A stretch of DNA of 64,000 nucleotides from CAYVVD01 sp964454975. Lineage in GTDB: Bacteria; Bacteroidota; Ignavibacteria; Kapaibacteriales; UBA2268. Positions within the stretch are counted from its first letter, which is position 1. Each line of letters starts with the position of its first letter. The stretch lies in the NCBI GenBank assembly GCA_964454975.1, contig CAYVVD010000008.1:67453-131452 (forward strand), written 5' to 3'. The notes under the pieces are model-generated. The model did no database searches, was not told the DNA's origin, and saw nothing but the letters and a program-made list of their open reading frames with translations. Shown here piece by piece: positions 9,311 through 18,145 of the stretch. A program made the position numbers and the translations under genes.

Positions 9311-10003
9311 ATGAAACTGGTGATATTTGATATTGACGGAACACTCCTGAATTCGGTAGAAGCAGACGACAAATGCTTCCGGCTGGCATTCAGGGATGTG
9401 TTTCATATTGACCTTGCACACCTGGACTGGGAGTACTTCAAATCTATTACCAGCGGCACCGACGAAGGAATGGCAGTAGAGATTTTCCGCCATTACTTCG
9501 GGCGTACTCCTTCGCTGGAAGAAATGGAAAAGTTTAAGTGGTATTTTCATAAGCTGCTTAATGGCAATTTCCATCAATATCCGGGTTCGTTCGAGGAAAT
9601 TCCCGGAGCAGCTGAATTTTTCAGAATCTTATATGAAGATAAGGACATTGGTGTTGCTATATCTACCGGTAGCTGGAGGGATTCGGCTATATTAAAGCTT
9701 GCAGCTCTCGGAATAAAACACAGGGGAATTCCACTTGCTACTTCCGATGATGATGAATACCGCACTTTTATAATCAAAAAAGCAATTTCAGAATCACAGA
9801 ATGCATACAGCAAAACATCCTTTGAATCTATAATTTACTTCGGGGATGGCCTGTGGGACCTGAAAGCAGCTACTGAAGCAGATACTAAGTTTATTGGAGT
9901 TGATTACAAGAGGAAGGGCACATTCAGCGGAAAGGATGTAAAGGATGTTATTGAGAACTACAAAAAACCTGAAAATATCCTTGGCAAATTAGCCCTTATG
10001 TAA
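9311..10003 (+). CDS. HAD-family hydrolase (phosphoglycolate phosphatase-like)
   Basis: Cytosolic phosphohydrolase of the haloacid dehalogenase superfamily. Motif I is FDIDGTLLNS (nucleophile Asp8, general acid Asp10), motif II is AISTGSW, and motif IV is YFGDGLWDLKAA. A helical cap (about residues 15-85) marks subclass I, as in beta-phosphoglucomutase and phosphoglycolate phosphatase. The substrate cannot be set from sequence. Its 3' end overlaps the convergent metallophosphoesterase by 8 bp. Confidence 0.85.
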   Translation: MKLVIFDIDGTLLNSVEADDKCFRLAFRDVFHIDLAHLDWEYFKSITSGTDEGMAVEIFRHYFGRTPSLEEMEKFKWYFHKLLNGNFHQYPGSFEEIPGAAEFFRILYEDKDIGVAISTGSWRDSAILKLAALGIKHRGIPLATSDDDEYRTFIIKKAISESQNAYSKTSFESIIYFGDGLWDLKAATEADTKFIGVDYKRKGTFSGKDVKDVIENYKKPENILGKLALM

Positions 10004-11057
10004 GCAGTTTTATTCTCGAATAAATATAATCAAGGCTTTCTTTCTTAAGAATTGCTTTATAGATTTCTGTTTCTCCCAGATGCTTTAGTTTAACCCCTTT
10101 GTAATCAATATACCTCCTGCTCCTGTTCTTATCAAACCAATACACAAGCGATATGTTGCCTTTATTGATCTCAATCCCGGTAAGGCCTCTCTTTCCAATC
10201 ACACTACCGCTATTGAAGAGGCAGGGGACGAGGACTTTCTCGTTGTAAAGGCCATTGCGCAGGTTATACTGCTTATTCTGTTTATAAAGATTATCAAGTT
10301 CATCTTTGAATTTTTTTATATTTTCCCTGATTCGTTCTTTTTTCTCCCCTTGTGTTATAGGAAACTTCCTGAGTAAAGTTTCAAGGATCATTATTACTGA
10401 ATCAATTTTAGACATTGATTCGAATAGCGGCCTGTGTGTATGCCCAAGGATAGAGATAAGTTTCTTCATGCTGGCAAATTTATATGCGTAAACTTCCGTA
10501 CGAAATTTTTTATCAGAGTCTATCGGGAATGAACTGTTTTCTATTCCAAATGCATTCACAAATGTTCTGACAAACAGTTTAGCTATTGGATTGTACTTTT
10601 CGAAATAATTAGCGGTCTGGTGCCCGTGATATAGAAAGACCGGTACATCTTCAATATAAATGCGGATGCCTTCGAGCAGATTTTTGTTTGCATTTGGAAA
10701 ACTCTTGTGTGAAGCAAGGAAATCATGATTACCAATGATTTTATAGAAATGCCCGCGGGAGTCAAAGCGGTCAAAAATATCGTAGATATCCTTCCATGCT
10801 TTGAAAACATCCTTAACTTTGAACTTGTATAACTCTTCTACATCTCCGTTTAAAACTAACCTGTATTCTCTTTCCAGGTAGTATTTTTTTAAAACTTCAC
10901 TGAAGAGGGGCGCATTTGGCTTAAATTCGTCATTCTTGCCTCCATCGCCCATGTGAAGGTCACTGAATATAACAAGGCGGTCGTCACTTGATAACTTCAG
11001 CGACGGGGATTCTTTAAAGAGCAATTCGAGTACGTCAAAAACCCGCTCTTCACTCAC
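9996..11057 (-). CDS. Calcineurin-like metallophosphoesterase
   Basis: All metal-binding blocks of the family are present: FSDLHMGD (DxH), LNGDVEE (GD), IIGNHD (GNHD), YHGHQ and LGHTHRP (GHTH). The presumed substrate is a phosphodiester or phosphomonoester. The layout recalls LpxH-like or phage/GT-associated esterases, but the 353-residue length and the long insert before the C-terminus do not fit LpxH well. It is the last gene of the minus-strand sugar operon, 44 bp after the NeuB-like gene, and may be co-expressed with it. Confidence 0.8.
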   Translation of the reverse strand: MSEERVFDVLELLFKESPSLKLSSDDRLVIFSDLHMGDGGKNDEFKPNAPLFSEVLKKYYLEREYRLVLNGDVEELYKFKVKDVFKAWKDIYDIFDRFDSRGHFYKIIGNHDFLASHKSFPNANKNLLEGIRIYIEDVPVFLYHGHQTANYFEKYNPIAKLFVRTFVNAFGIENSSFPIDSDKKFRTEVYAYKFASMKKLISILGHTHRPLFESMSKIDSVIMILETLLRKFPITQGEKKERIRENIKKFKDELDNLYKQNKQYNLRNGLYNEKVLVPCLFNSGSVIGKRGLTGIEINKGNISLVYWFDKNRSRRYIDYKGVKLKHLGETEIYKAILKKESLDYIYSRIKLLT

Positions 11058-11101
11058 AGGTGTAATCCAGATGTTTGTTATGCTGCATTTTTACAGGGCT
11101 C

Positions 11102-11989
11102 TTAGTTTTTAATCACCCTGCGTAATTTTTTCCTGATAGGCACTTCACTGTCATAAACACGCTTGATGCCATTACCGAGCGACATCTCGATGTCTCTGAT
11201 ATTTGATACCATCCTTATCAGGCCGCCGATTTCTACTGAAGCTGCCTGATCCGAACCCCACATAGCTCGGTCGGTTGTTATATGCCTTTCTATGAAACTT
11301 GCGCCAAGCACAACCGCTGCCCATGTAGGTGCCAGGCCTGTTTCATGCCCGGAATAACCAATGGGTATATCATTGTACTTTTCTCTCAAAGTCTGTATTA
11401 CACGAAGGTTTAATTCTTCGAGCTTGCAAGGGTAAGTTGATGTTGAGTGTGCAACAAGAAGTTTTTCCCTGTTGAGCAAATTGACTGCGTACTCAATTTC
11501 CTCAGGCGAGGACATCCCGGTTGAAATCATGAGCGGCTTGCCGGTTGATTCCATCTTCTTGAGCAGCGGGTCATCTGTTAATGAAGCTGAAGGCGCTTTG
11601 TAAAAGGGTACATCGAACTTCTCGATAAAATCAACTGCTTCCTCGTCCCAGCAGGAAGCAGTCCACATAATATTGTGGTCCCGGCAGTATTTATCAATTT
11701 CAGAGTATTCGTCGACCCCGAATTCTACTTTATGACGGTAATCTATATATTTCATCCTTCCCCAGGGAGTGTCCCTTTCAATATACCATTGGTCTTTTGG
11801 TACGCATAACTCCGGAGTACGTTTCTGAAACTTTACTGCGTCAGCTCCGGCTGTGATTGCTCCGGCAATCATCTTTTTGGCAAGCTCGAGCGAGCCATTG
11901 TGATTAATGCCGATCTCTCCTATAATAAAAACAGGTTCTCCATCCCCTACAAACCTGCTGCCAATTTGAATTTTTCTTCTTTCTGCCAT
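11102..11989 (-). CDS. NeuB-family ulosonate synthase lacking the SAF domain
   Basis: NeuB-type TIM-barrel enzymes condense phosphoenolpyruvate with an aldose to give a 2-ulosonic acid. Seen here: FIIGEIGINHNG, ADAVKFQKR, the PSASLTDDPLLKKM strand, MISTGMSS, AHSTSTYPCK, PIGYSGHE and FIERHIT, all blocks of the NeuB barrel. The protein ends at residue 295 (PIRKKLRRVIKN). Standard sialic/legionaminic synthases run to about 340-350 residues because a SAF (antifreeze-like) domain follows. That domain is missing, and no continuation is seen before the next gene. Since the SAF domain helps bind the N-acetyl sugar in NeuB, the substrate here may differ. Confidence 0.85.
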   Translation of the reverse strand: MAERRKIQIGSRFVGDGEPVFIIGEIGINHNGSLELAKKMIAGAITAGADAVKFQKRTPELCVPKDQWYIERDTPWGRMKYIDYRHKVEFGVDEYSEIDKYCRDHNIMWTASCWDEEAVDFIEKFDVPFYKAPSASLTDDPLLKKMESTGKPLMISTGMSSPEEIEYAVNLLNREKLLVAHSTSTYPCKLEELNLRVIQTLREKYNDIPIGYSGHETGLAPTWAAVVLGASFIERHITTDRAMWGSDQAASVEIGGLIRMVSNIRDIEMSLGNGIKRVYDSEVPIRKKLRRVIKN

Positions 11990-12018
11990 TTTTCTCTCAA
12001 ACTAGTTCTTAATAAAAA

Positions 12019-12831
12019 TTACCAAATAGTCCAGCCGCCATCTACAACGAGATTTGCACCTGTCATGTAGGAAGATGCTTCGCTGGCAAGAAATACAAGC
12101 GCACCTTTGTAATCATTAGGTTGCGCCATCCTCCCGAGAGGTGTCCGCTTTGAATATTTTTCGATAAAGTGCTCTGCCTGGTTGTTCTCAACTCCCCCGG
12201 GCGAAAGAGTATTCACCCGGACACCACTGCTTCCCCAGTATGAAGCAAGGAATTTTGTAAACATTACAACTGCGCCTTTTGATGTTGGGTAAGCTGCCGA
12301 TTTGTAAAATTCCTGTTCGCCGTTAGGGTTTACATATAACGACTGGTCGGGTGCTACAACACCATAGGTGGAAGCAATATTCACTATGCTTCCGGAGCCC
12401 TGCCTTGCCATATCGGCCCCGATAACCTGTGAGCAGATGAACATACCGGTTACATTTACATCCATCACTTTTCTAAATAGCTCAAGCGGATAATTCTCGA
12501 ATTTGGACTGCTGCAATTTATTTACGGGGTTTTCCACCATGTCGTTGATAGCGGCATTGTTTACAAGCACGTCTATCCTGCCGAATTCCTTGAGAATATT
12601 ATATTTTGTAGCTTTTACCGAATCGATGCGAGTAATGTCAAGCCCGACACCCAGACTGTTCGAGGGTAATTCAGCTGAAAATCTTTTTGATTCTTTTTCA
12701 TTCAGATCGCAGACAACAACATTTGCACCTGCTTCCGCGAGAGCGTAGCAATGGCTTCGACCAATCAATCCAAGAGCGCCGGTAACAACTGCTACTTTTC
12801 CTTCAAGCGAAAAGATTTCATGAAGGCTCAT
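12019..12831 (-). CDS. SDR oxidoreductase, PtmA-like
   Basis: NAD(P)-dependent short-chain dehydrogenase: glycine motif VTGALGLIGRSH, NNAA motif, catalytic Ser in VNIAS, and YPTSK (YxxxK). The C-terminal stretch (TPLGRMAQPNDYKGALVF and MTGANLVVDGGW) is close to PtmA, the SDR of Campylobacter-type flagellin sugar pathways. It would oxidise or reduce a sugar intermediate in the cytoplasm. Its start overlaps the stop of the aminotransferase gene (TAATG), indicating translational coupling. Exact substrate unknown. Confidence 0.88.
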   Translation of the reverse strand: MSLHEIFSLEGKVAVVTGALGLIGRSHCYALAEAGANVVVCDLNEKESKRFSAELPSNSLGVGLDITRIDSVKATKYNILKEFGRIDVLVNNAAINDMVENPVNKLQQSKFENYPLELFRKVMDVNVTGMFICSQVIGADMARQGSGSIVNIASTYGVVAPDQSLYVNPNGEQEFYKSAAYPTSKGAVVMFTKFLASYWGSSGVRVNTLSPGGVENNQAEHFIEKYSKRTPLGRMAQPNDYKGALVFLASEASSYMTGANLVVDGGWTIW

Positions 12832-14165
12832 TATCTATTCTTTGGTTTGGTATTAAAATTACCTACTTTACGGAAAACCGGCTTAACCGGCTCTCCTTTG
12901 AGAAACTTTTCAGGTTCTCCCGATTTTACTGCTTTATTCACTATGGGCAATGCAGCCCTGTAGGCTTTAAGGGTGTATTCCACATCTTCATCAGTATGAG
13001 AGTAAGACATATTGTGGAAACCGCCCCAAAGTACGCCTCTCTTTATCATCTCTTGCTGCAGAAGAGATTTAAGCACTAGGGGGTTGCCTGCTTCAGGAGA
13101 AAAAGTCATGAGGGAACGGCAGTTGTAGCCGACTGCCTTAGAAAAGCCAATGCCCATTTCTTCCGCAATTTGATTGTATCCGACTTTAAGCTTTGCTCCC
13201 TGTTTGTCGAGATATGACGCCACGTTCTTGTCCTTCATTTCCAGCAATGTTGCCTTGGCTGCAGCTAGTGAAAGCGCCTCCCCGCCAAATGTGTTATAGA
13301 AGAATACTTCGTTCTCGACAAGCTTCATAATATCATACTTGCCTGTAAGAATTGACAAAGGCATTCCGTTGGCAACTGCCTTAGAGTATGTTGCAAGGTC
13401 TGCCTTTACTCCAAAATACTCCTGCGCTCCTCCTAATGCAAGGCGAAACCCTGTCCACATTTCATCAAAAATCAGCACGATGCCCTTTTCATTGCAAATA
13501 TCGCGAAGCTTGTGGAGGAAATTGTCCTTTGGCGGCTCAAATACTATGGGTTCAAGAATAATAGCTGCCGTGTCATCATCAATAGAGTTAAGCACTGAGT
13601 CAATATCATTGTAGTTGAATGTATAGGTAAGCTGTTTAGCAAAATCCGGGATTCCTTTATCCCAGTCGGTAACTGCAATATACCAGTCCTGCGCTCCGTG
13701 GTAACCGCAACAGAGGATTGTATTCTTCCCTGTATAAGCACGAGCCAACCTTACTGCAGCAGTTGTTACCTCATTCCCTGATTTTGCAAATCTTACAGAC
13801 TCAGCATTTGGGATAATATCCCTGAGTATTTCAGCTACTTCAACTTCGAGCGGATGCATCAGAGAAAAAGTAATCCCATCTTCAAGCTGTTGCATGATGG
13901 CGTTGTCAATTCTTTCATAGCAGTAGCCAAGCGAGAGAGGGCCGACTGCCATAGTATAATCAATATATTCGTTGCCGTCTACATCCCAGACATGTGCGGC
14001 CTTTCCTTTTTGGAGATAAACCGGCGCAACGCCAAAAATGTGCTGCCCGGGGCCTTTTGCAAGTGTCTGAGTATAATTAGGAATCAGTTCTGTAGATCTT
14101 TTATATAGCTCTATTGATTTTTCAATGTTTGGGTAATCATTATCGAGTCTTATTCCGTTCGGCAT
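12831..14165 (-). CDS. Class III aminotransferase (glutamate-1-semialdehyde aminomutase-like)
   Basis: PLP-dependent fold-type I enzyme. It shows VRFAKSGNEVTTAAVRLARA (the conserved SGxEA-type region), ILEPIVFEPP, FDEMWTGFR (Asp binding the PLP nitrogen) and the Schiff-base lysine in TYSKAVANG. The family includes GSA aminomutase, but the operon holds no tetrapyrrole gene. A sugar aminotransferase role in a glycan pathway is more likely, as with related GSA-like enzymes in polysaccharide loci. It lies one base after the transketolase C-half gene. Confidence 0.88.
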   Translation of the reverse strand: MPNGIRLDNDYPNIEKSIELYKRSTELIPNYTQTLAKGPGQHIFGVAPVYLQKGKAAHVWDVDGNEYIDYTMAVGPLSLGYCYERIDNAIMQQLEDGITFSLMHPLEVEVAEILRDIIPNAESVRFAKSGNEVTTAAVRLARAYTGKNTILCCGYHGAQDWYIAVTDWDKGIPDFAKQLTYTFNYNDIDSVLNSIDDDTAAIILEPIVFEPPKDNFLHKLRDICNEKGIVLIFDEMWTGFRLALGGAQEYFGVKADLATYSKAVANGMPLSILTGKYDIMKLVENEVFFYNTFGGEALSLAAAKATLLEMKDKNVASYLDKQGAKLKVGYNQIAEEMGIGFSKAVGYNCRSLMTFSPEAGNPLVLKSLLQQEMIKRGVLWGGFHNMSYSHTDEDVEYTLKAYRAALPIVNKAVKSGEPEKFLKGEPVKPVFRKVGNFNTKPKNR

Positions 14166-14166
14166 A

Positions 14167-15081
14167 TCATCCCTCCTGGTTTAATTCTTTCAATTTAGCC
14201 TTAATCTTTTCGGCCAATTTCTCACCTGTAAACCCTTCATATTCGAGTATCCCCTGAATCATTCCGGGCCTGTGCCAGGAGTTCAGGCCCAAGGGCAGAA
14301 CCGGCCTCATCTTCTGTTGTTCAGCCATATAATTTGCGAGAATTGAATATAGACCGTTCCAATTAAAATGGTCTTCTACGGTTACAATCAAGCGGCATGA
14401 ATCAAGAGCCGAATTAACAGCGCTCCTGTCGAATGGTTTAACTGTGCGAAGGTTGATTAACCTTGTCGAAATACCATCATTATCAAGTAAAGTTTTTGCT
14501 TCAAGGGCCTGTTTCGTTAAAATCCCGTATGTAAGGATAGCAACATTGTTGCCTTCGCCAAATACTTCTGCTTTCGCAATGCGGAATACTTCATGGTGCT
14601 TAATTCCGGAGTTTGAATCATTATACCTGATGTAAAATGGCATTTCGCTTCTAATAATATCCGGAAGTCCGGCGAGCATTTCATCCTTGTCCGCCGGGCA
14701 AAAGACACCTACATTCGGGATGCCGTACATCAGTCCGACATCTTCCACAGCCTGGTGAGTTGGGCCGTTTGCAGTTCCGAGGAATCCGGAAAAAGCTCCA
14801 ACAAGCTTAACAGGCAGATTGCCATAACCAACATCGGTGCGAATAAATTCGAAAGAGCGCATAGTAAGGAATGCCGCCAATGCGTGAACTACGGGTATCC
14901 TGCCTCTGAGTGCCATGCCGCAGGCAGAGCCGACAAGGCTCATTTCAGCAATGCCAACATCTACAAAATTGTTTTTTATCTGTTCAGGGATATTCCTGAT
15001 TGACGCGCGATTCTCAGCAGTCATAACGACAATTCTGTCGTCTTCTTCAATCATTTGTTTTAATAATTCTTCGTAAGTCAT
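14167..15081 (-). CDS. Transketolase-like protein, C-terminal subunit
   Basis: Contains the pyrimidine-binding domain and the C-terminal domain of transketolase/DXS-type enzymes. The cofactor-activating glutamate sits in VDVGIAEMSLVGSACGMAL, with HALAAFLTMRSFE after it and a C-terminal domain (LTYGILTKQALEA, RTVKPFD, VTVEDH). With the N-terminal half encoded 12 bp upstream, it should form a two-subunit ThDP enzyme that transfers a two-carbon unit. Split transketolases are common in archaea and in sugar-biosynthesis loci. Confidence 0.9.
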   Translation of the reverse strand: MTYEELLKQMIEEDDRIVVMTAENRASIRNIPEQIKNNFVDVGIAEMSLVGSACGMALRGRIPVVHALAAFLTMRSFEFIRTDVGYGNLPVKLVGAFSGFLGTANGPTHQAVEDVGLMYGIPNVGVFCPADKDEMLAGLPDIIRSEMPFYIRYNDSNSGIKHHEVFRIAKAEVFGEGNNVAILTYGILTKQALEAKTLLDNDGISTRLINLRTVKPFDRSAVNSALDSCRLIVTVEDHFNWNGLYSILANYMAEQQKMRPVLPLGLNSWHRPGMIQGILEYEGFTGEKLAEKIKAKLKELNQEG

Positions 15082-15093
15082 ATTACCATCCGT

Positions 15094-15915
15094 TTAATAT
15101 TCATCGTGCAATTGCTTGATAGCTTCACTTAATTCTTCTTCGCTCATGTTGCAATACCATTTGTCAGCTCTTTCCTCGATACCGATTACGCCCTTGCCCC
15201 TTATTGTATCGGCGATGATGCAGTTTGGCGCCCCCGCCTTGAATGGAATTTTGGAGAATGCCTTGTTCAGGTCATTGAAATCGTGGCCGTCAACGTACTT
15301 TACTTTCCATCCGAAATTCTTAAATTTTTTATTAATTGGTTCTATCGGTATCAGGTCTTCTGTTCTCATATTTGCCTGGAAATGATTCCTGTCGATCACA
15401 ACAACCAGGTTGTCGAGGAAAAAAGCGGCGGCAATCAAAATAGCTTCCCAGTTGGAACCTTCATTTAACTCGCCGTCTCCAACCACAACAACTACGCGGT
15501 TGCTTGTCTCTTTTAGCTTGCAATCTATGGCAACGCCAAGGGCAAGTGGGAGCAGGTGTCCCAGCGAACCCGAGTGAAATTCAACTCCGGGAATAGTCGC
15601 ATTTGGATGCCAGTATATCAAGTCATTTGTTTGGAGGTGGTTTGCGAGCCTTTCTTCTTCGAGGAAACCGATTTCAACAAATGTACCATATAACGCAGGT
15701 ACTGCATGGCCCTTTGAGAGGAAGAAATAATCGCGTTCCTCAGAATTTAAATTATCTTTGGAAACATTAAGGAAATGTTTGTAGAGATACAGAATCACAT
15801 CTGCACATGAGAGCGCGGCTCCTGCGAACGCCCCTCCGTTTGTTGACATTCTTAATATCCTTTCTCTAACCCTTACAGAAGCCTCTATCAGGCTTTTCTC
15901 ATTAATTTCTGCCAT
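15094..15915 (-). CDS. Transketolase-like protein, N-terminal ThDP-binding subunit
   Basis: Residues about 110-200 hold the ThDP/Mg-binding block VVVVGDGELNEGSNWEA followed by VVIDRNHFQ, as in transketolase. SKGHAVPALYG and HSGSLGHLLPLALG match the diphosphate-binding region. It pairs with the C-terminal subunit gene immediately downstream. Its place inside a surface-sugar operon argues against a housekeeping pentose-phosphate role and for making or rearranging an unusual keto or branched sugar. This is inference. Confidence 0.9.
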   Translation of the reverse strand: MAEINEKSLIEASVRVRERILRMSTNGGAFAGAALSCADVILYLYKHFLNVSKDNLNSEERDYFFLSKGHAVPALYGTFVEIGFLEEERLANHLQTNDLIYWHPNATIPGVEFHSGSLGHLLPLALGVAIDCKLKETSNRVVVVVGDGELNEGSNWEAILIAAAFFLDNLVVVIDRNHFQANMRTEDLIPIEPINKKFKNFGWKVKYVDGHDFNDLNKAFSKIPFKAGAPNCIIADTIRGKGVIGIEERADKWYCNMSEEELSEAIKQLHDEY

Positions 15916-15929
15916 TATAGTTCCTTTTC

Positions 15930-16730
15930 CTACTTAATTAATCTGGTCTGCTTTTTCTTGATTGTCTTCAATTGGCCAAGATGATTCCTGTACCAGTTTA
16001 CCCCGGAGTATTTCCCGTTTATTTTCATTATTTCCGGGTTTTCATCAAGTAATTCAAGAATTTCTTTCAGTGTGAAAATACGATGCTTGGAATAAAGTTC
16101 TTCATAGATTTTTTTAACAAATTCATAGTCTTCCTGGTAGTCAATTGTAAAACGATGGCTCATTGAATAATCAAGGCCAGTCTCCCATTCTACGTTCCCA
16201 ATCCTGAATTCTCCGGGATTATCCCAGATGTAAGGAGTTGTATGCTCCAGCTCGAATTCCTGCTCTGCATTCACCCAGGCATGTTCCAGAATCTCAATGG
16301 GTATCGCTTCAACATCATTACCATCAGGATAAGAAGCGGGGTGGAGGTTACTTACAAAATCATATTCATCTTTGTGGTTTATATAGTATTGAAGCACCCT
16401 GTCAATTACGCTTGGGTCAATCAAAGGGCAATCAGATGGGATTTTTACTGCAACGTCCGCCTGGAATTGCTTTGCAGCTTTGTAGTGCCGGTCGAGAAGA
16501 TTAGTAGGGTGGCCCCGGAAGCAGTTGAAGCCCTCTGCAACACATATATTTTCAACAAAGTCGTCTTCAGTGTCAGTTGTAGTAGCAACCACAATGTTGG
16601 TTGGAAGTTTTGCTGCAGCCATTCTTTCCAGCTGCCTGTATAGAATGCTTTTGCCTAAAATGCTTTTTAATATTTTACCCGGCAGGCGGGTTGAACCTGT
16701 CCGCGCCTGCACAATAACTACAATGTTCAT
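15930..16730 (-). CDS. SpsF-like cytidylyltransferase (CMP-sugar synthetase family)
   Basis: Nucleotidyltransferase opening with VIVQARTGSTRLPGKIL, the signature loop of SpsF/NeuA/KdsB-type cytidylyltransferases, then VKIPSDCPLIDP (metal-binding Asp) and VEAIPIEILEHAW. These enzymes activate ulosonic acids or related sugars as CMP derivatives. Together with the NeuB-like synthase it gives the operon a 'make and activate an ulosonate' core. Its start overlaps the preceding stop as TGATG. Confidence 0.85.
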   Translation of the reverse strand: MNIVVIVQARTGSTRLPGKILKSILGKSILYRQLERMAAAKLPTNIVVATTTDTEDDFVENICVAEGFNCFRGHPTNLLDRHYKAAKQFQADVAVKIPSDCPLIDPSVIDRVLQYYINHKDEYDFVSNLHPASYPDGNDVEAIPIEILEHAWVNAEQEFELEHTTPYIWDNPGEFRIGNVEWETGLDYSMSHRFTIDYQEDYEFVKKIYEELYSKHRIFTLKEILELLDENPEIMKINGKYSGVNWYRNHLGQLKTIKKKQTRLIK

Positions 16731-17800
16731 CAGGAAAATTTGCTAATGAATTTTTTAACCCTTGTACTGGTTTTTATCAATCTGGAATTGTCAGCTTCTA
16801 CTTCATAATTACTCGCACGGTTATCTTTTTCTAGATAATCAATAGCTATGTTCGCAATATTCCGTGCTGAATTACCTCCGTTTTGAAGTGGCTGGAGCTT
16901 CTTCAGGTCATTTATATCGAAATAAGAATACACTTCCTTGTTTAAGGCCAGCCCCGTATATACGACGGTAGAATATTTGGTTATCAAAACCTTGCAATTG
17001 GCAATCATTTCGTGAGCGTTGCCTTCTGAGTAAACAAGTGCTCCGGGGGCATATGTATTTATTTCCTTGGTTGCTCTTTCAACGTGTTCGTTTGGGTGCA
17101 GCTTGAATATCAATTGTCTGCCATTAGCTATTTCAACGGCTTCTTCGATGAATTTTTTCCTGTTCTCATACTTGAATGTTTCGCGGGAATCTGATGTAGC
17201 AACAAGTACGTAACCTTTGTGTGGGAAATTGTTGTCATAATATCGGGCGCAATTGTCGTAATTAGGTATTCCTGTTACTCGCAGTTTGGATTCATCAACA
17301 CCATTTTTAATGAACATCTCTTTATAACCTTCGGATGCTACGCAAAACAAGTCATAAGCATCGGAAAGGCCTGTAGCAGCAGTTCCGGCAATGTATCTTG
17401 GAATTCTCATCCACTTAACCATGTAATAACCGATATTCTTAGGATCGGTCATTCCTTCCTGGACAAGGATTAATTTTTTATCAAGGGCATTCTCCGGTAC
17501 AATCAGGTCGCTGCAGGTAAAAGCAAGGTCGTAATCGTTTGCAGTACCCATATAATCAATTTTCAGTCCGTGATTTTTCAGGTATTTTTCTGTGTTTTCC
17601 CTAAATGAACCCCCAAGGATAGAAAAATCCAGATATCCCTGCCTTGCCAGGTAGCGTATAAATCCGTCGGCATAATACGGCGTAAAATAATGCTCGTAAT
17701 CCTTCATATGCATTGATATCTGGTGCATCATGGAAGTTTGGTTTATGCTCCCGCATATAAAGAGGACTTTCTTTTTATTGCCCTTAAGCATTGTATCCAT
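16730..17800 (-). CDS. GT-B transferase, CDP-glycerol glycerophosphotransferase-like
   Basis: First gene of the sugar operon. The C-terminal half has FKLHPNEH and ITKYSTVVYTGLALNKEVYSYFD, the pattern of CDP-glycerol/ribitol phosphotransferases and related GT-B enzymes. The N-terminal half has KVLFICGSINQTSMMHQI and a QEGMTDP loop. It could attach the product of the pathway, or polymerise a phosphodiester-linked glycan. The acceptor cannot be inferred, and a 2-epimerase-like GT-B fold without transfer activity is the main alternative. Confidence 0.65.
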   Translation of the reverse strand: MDTMLKGNKKKVLFICGSINQTSMMHQISMHMKDYEHYFTPYYADGFIRYLARQGYLDFSILGGSFRENTEKYLKNHGLKIDYMGTANDYDLAFTCSDLIVPENALDKKLILVQEGMTDPKNIGYYMVKWMRIPRYIAGTAATGLSDAYDLFCVASEGYKEMFIKNGVDESKLRVTGIPNYDNCARYYDNNFPHKGYVLVATSDSRETFKYENRKKFIEEAVEIANGRQLIFKLHPNEHVERATKEINTYAPGALVYSEGNAHEMIANCKVLITKYSTVVYTGLALNKEVYSYFDINDLKKLQPLQNGGNSARNIANIAIDYLEKDNRASNYEVEADNSRLIKTSTRVKKFISKFS

Positions 17801-18145
17801 TAAATTTCAGACCTTTTATTTCAATTAATCCTGCAAAAATAAGCTTGATTAATGAATTGTAGATGAAGATTGATAAAACTGCAGTTAACTACTGAAACAA
17901 TTAATCTTCATTTTGTTCCGGGAAAATTTAGCAAAAATTAATCAAAGAGCAGGTTGTCCACAGGATTCCTTCTTTATATTCCATTTCTGATATTATTATC
18001 GCTTGTTTTCCACAATGCTATGTTAAGATACCTTTAAGAATGGCCGATTTATTAACCGTTAATTAATATCGCTGACGCAATTATAATTAAATTATGATAA
18101 TATTAACAATTTATCACATTTCGATTCATATACGTTAGAAACCAT
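17801..18145. other. Divergent intergenic region with two DnaA-box-like 9-mers
   Basis: No gene is seen. The region separates the minus-strand sugar operon from the plus-strand NFACT gene and must hold both promoters. TTGTCCACA (17954-17962) and TTTTCCACA (18006-18014) resemble DnaA boxes and are followed by a strongly AT-rich stretch to 18145. No dnaA or dnaN lies near, so an origin is not claimed. Confidence 0.4.
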
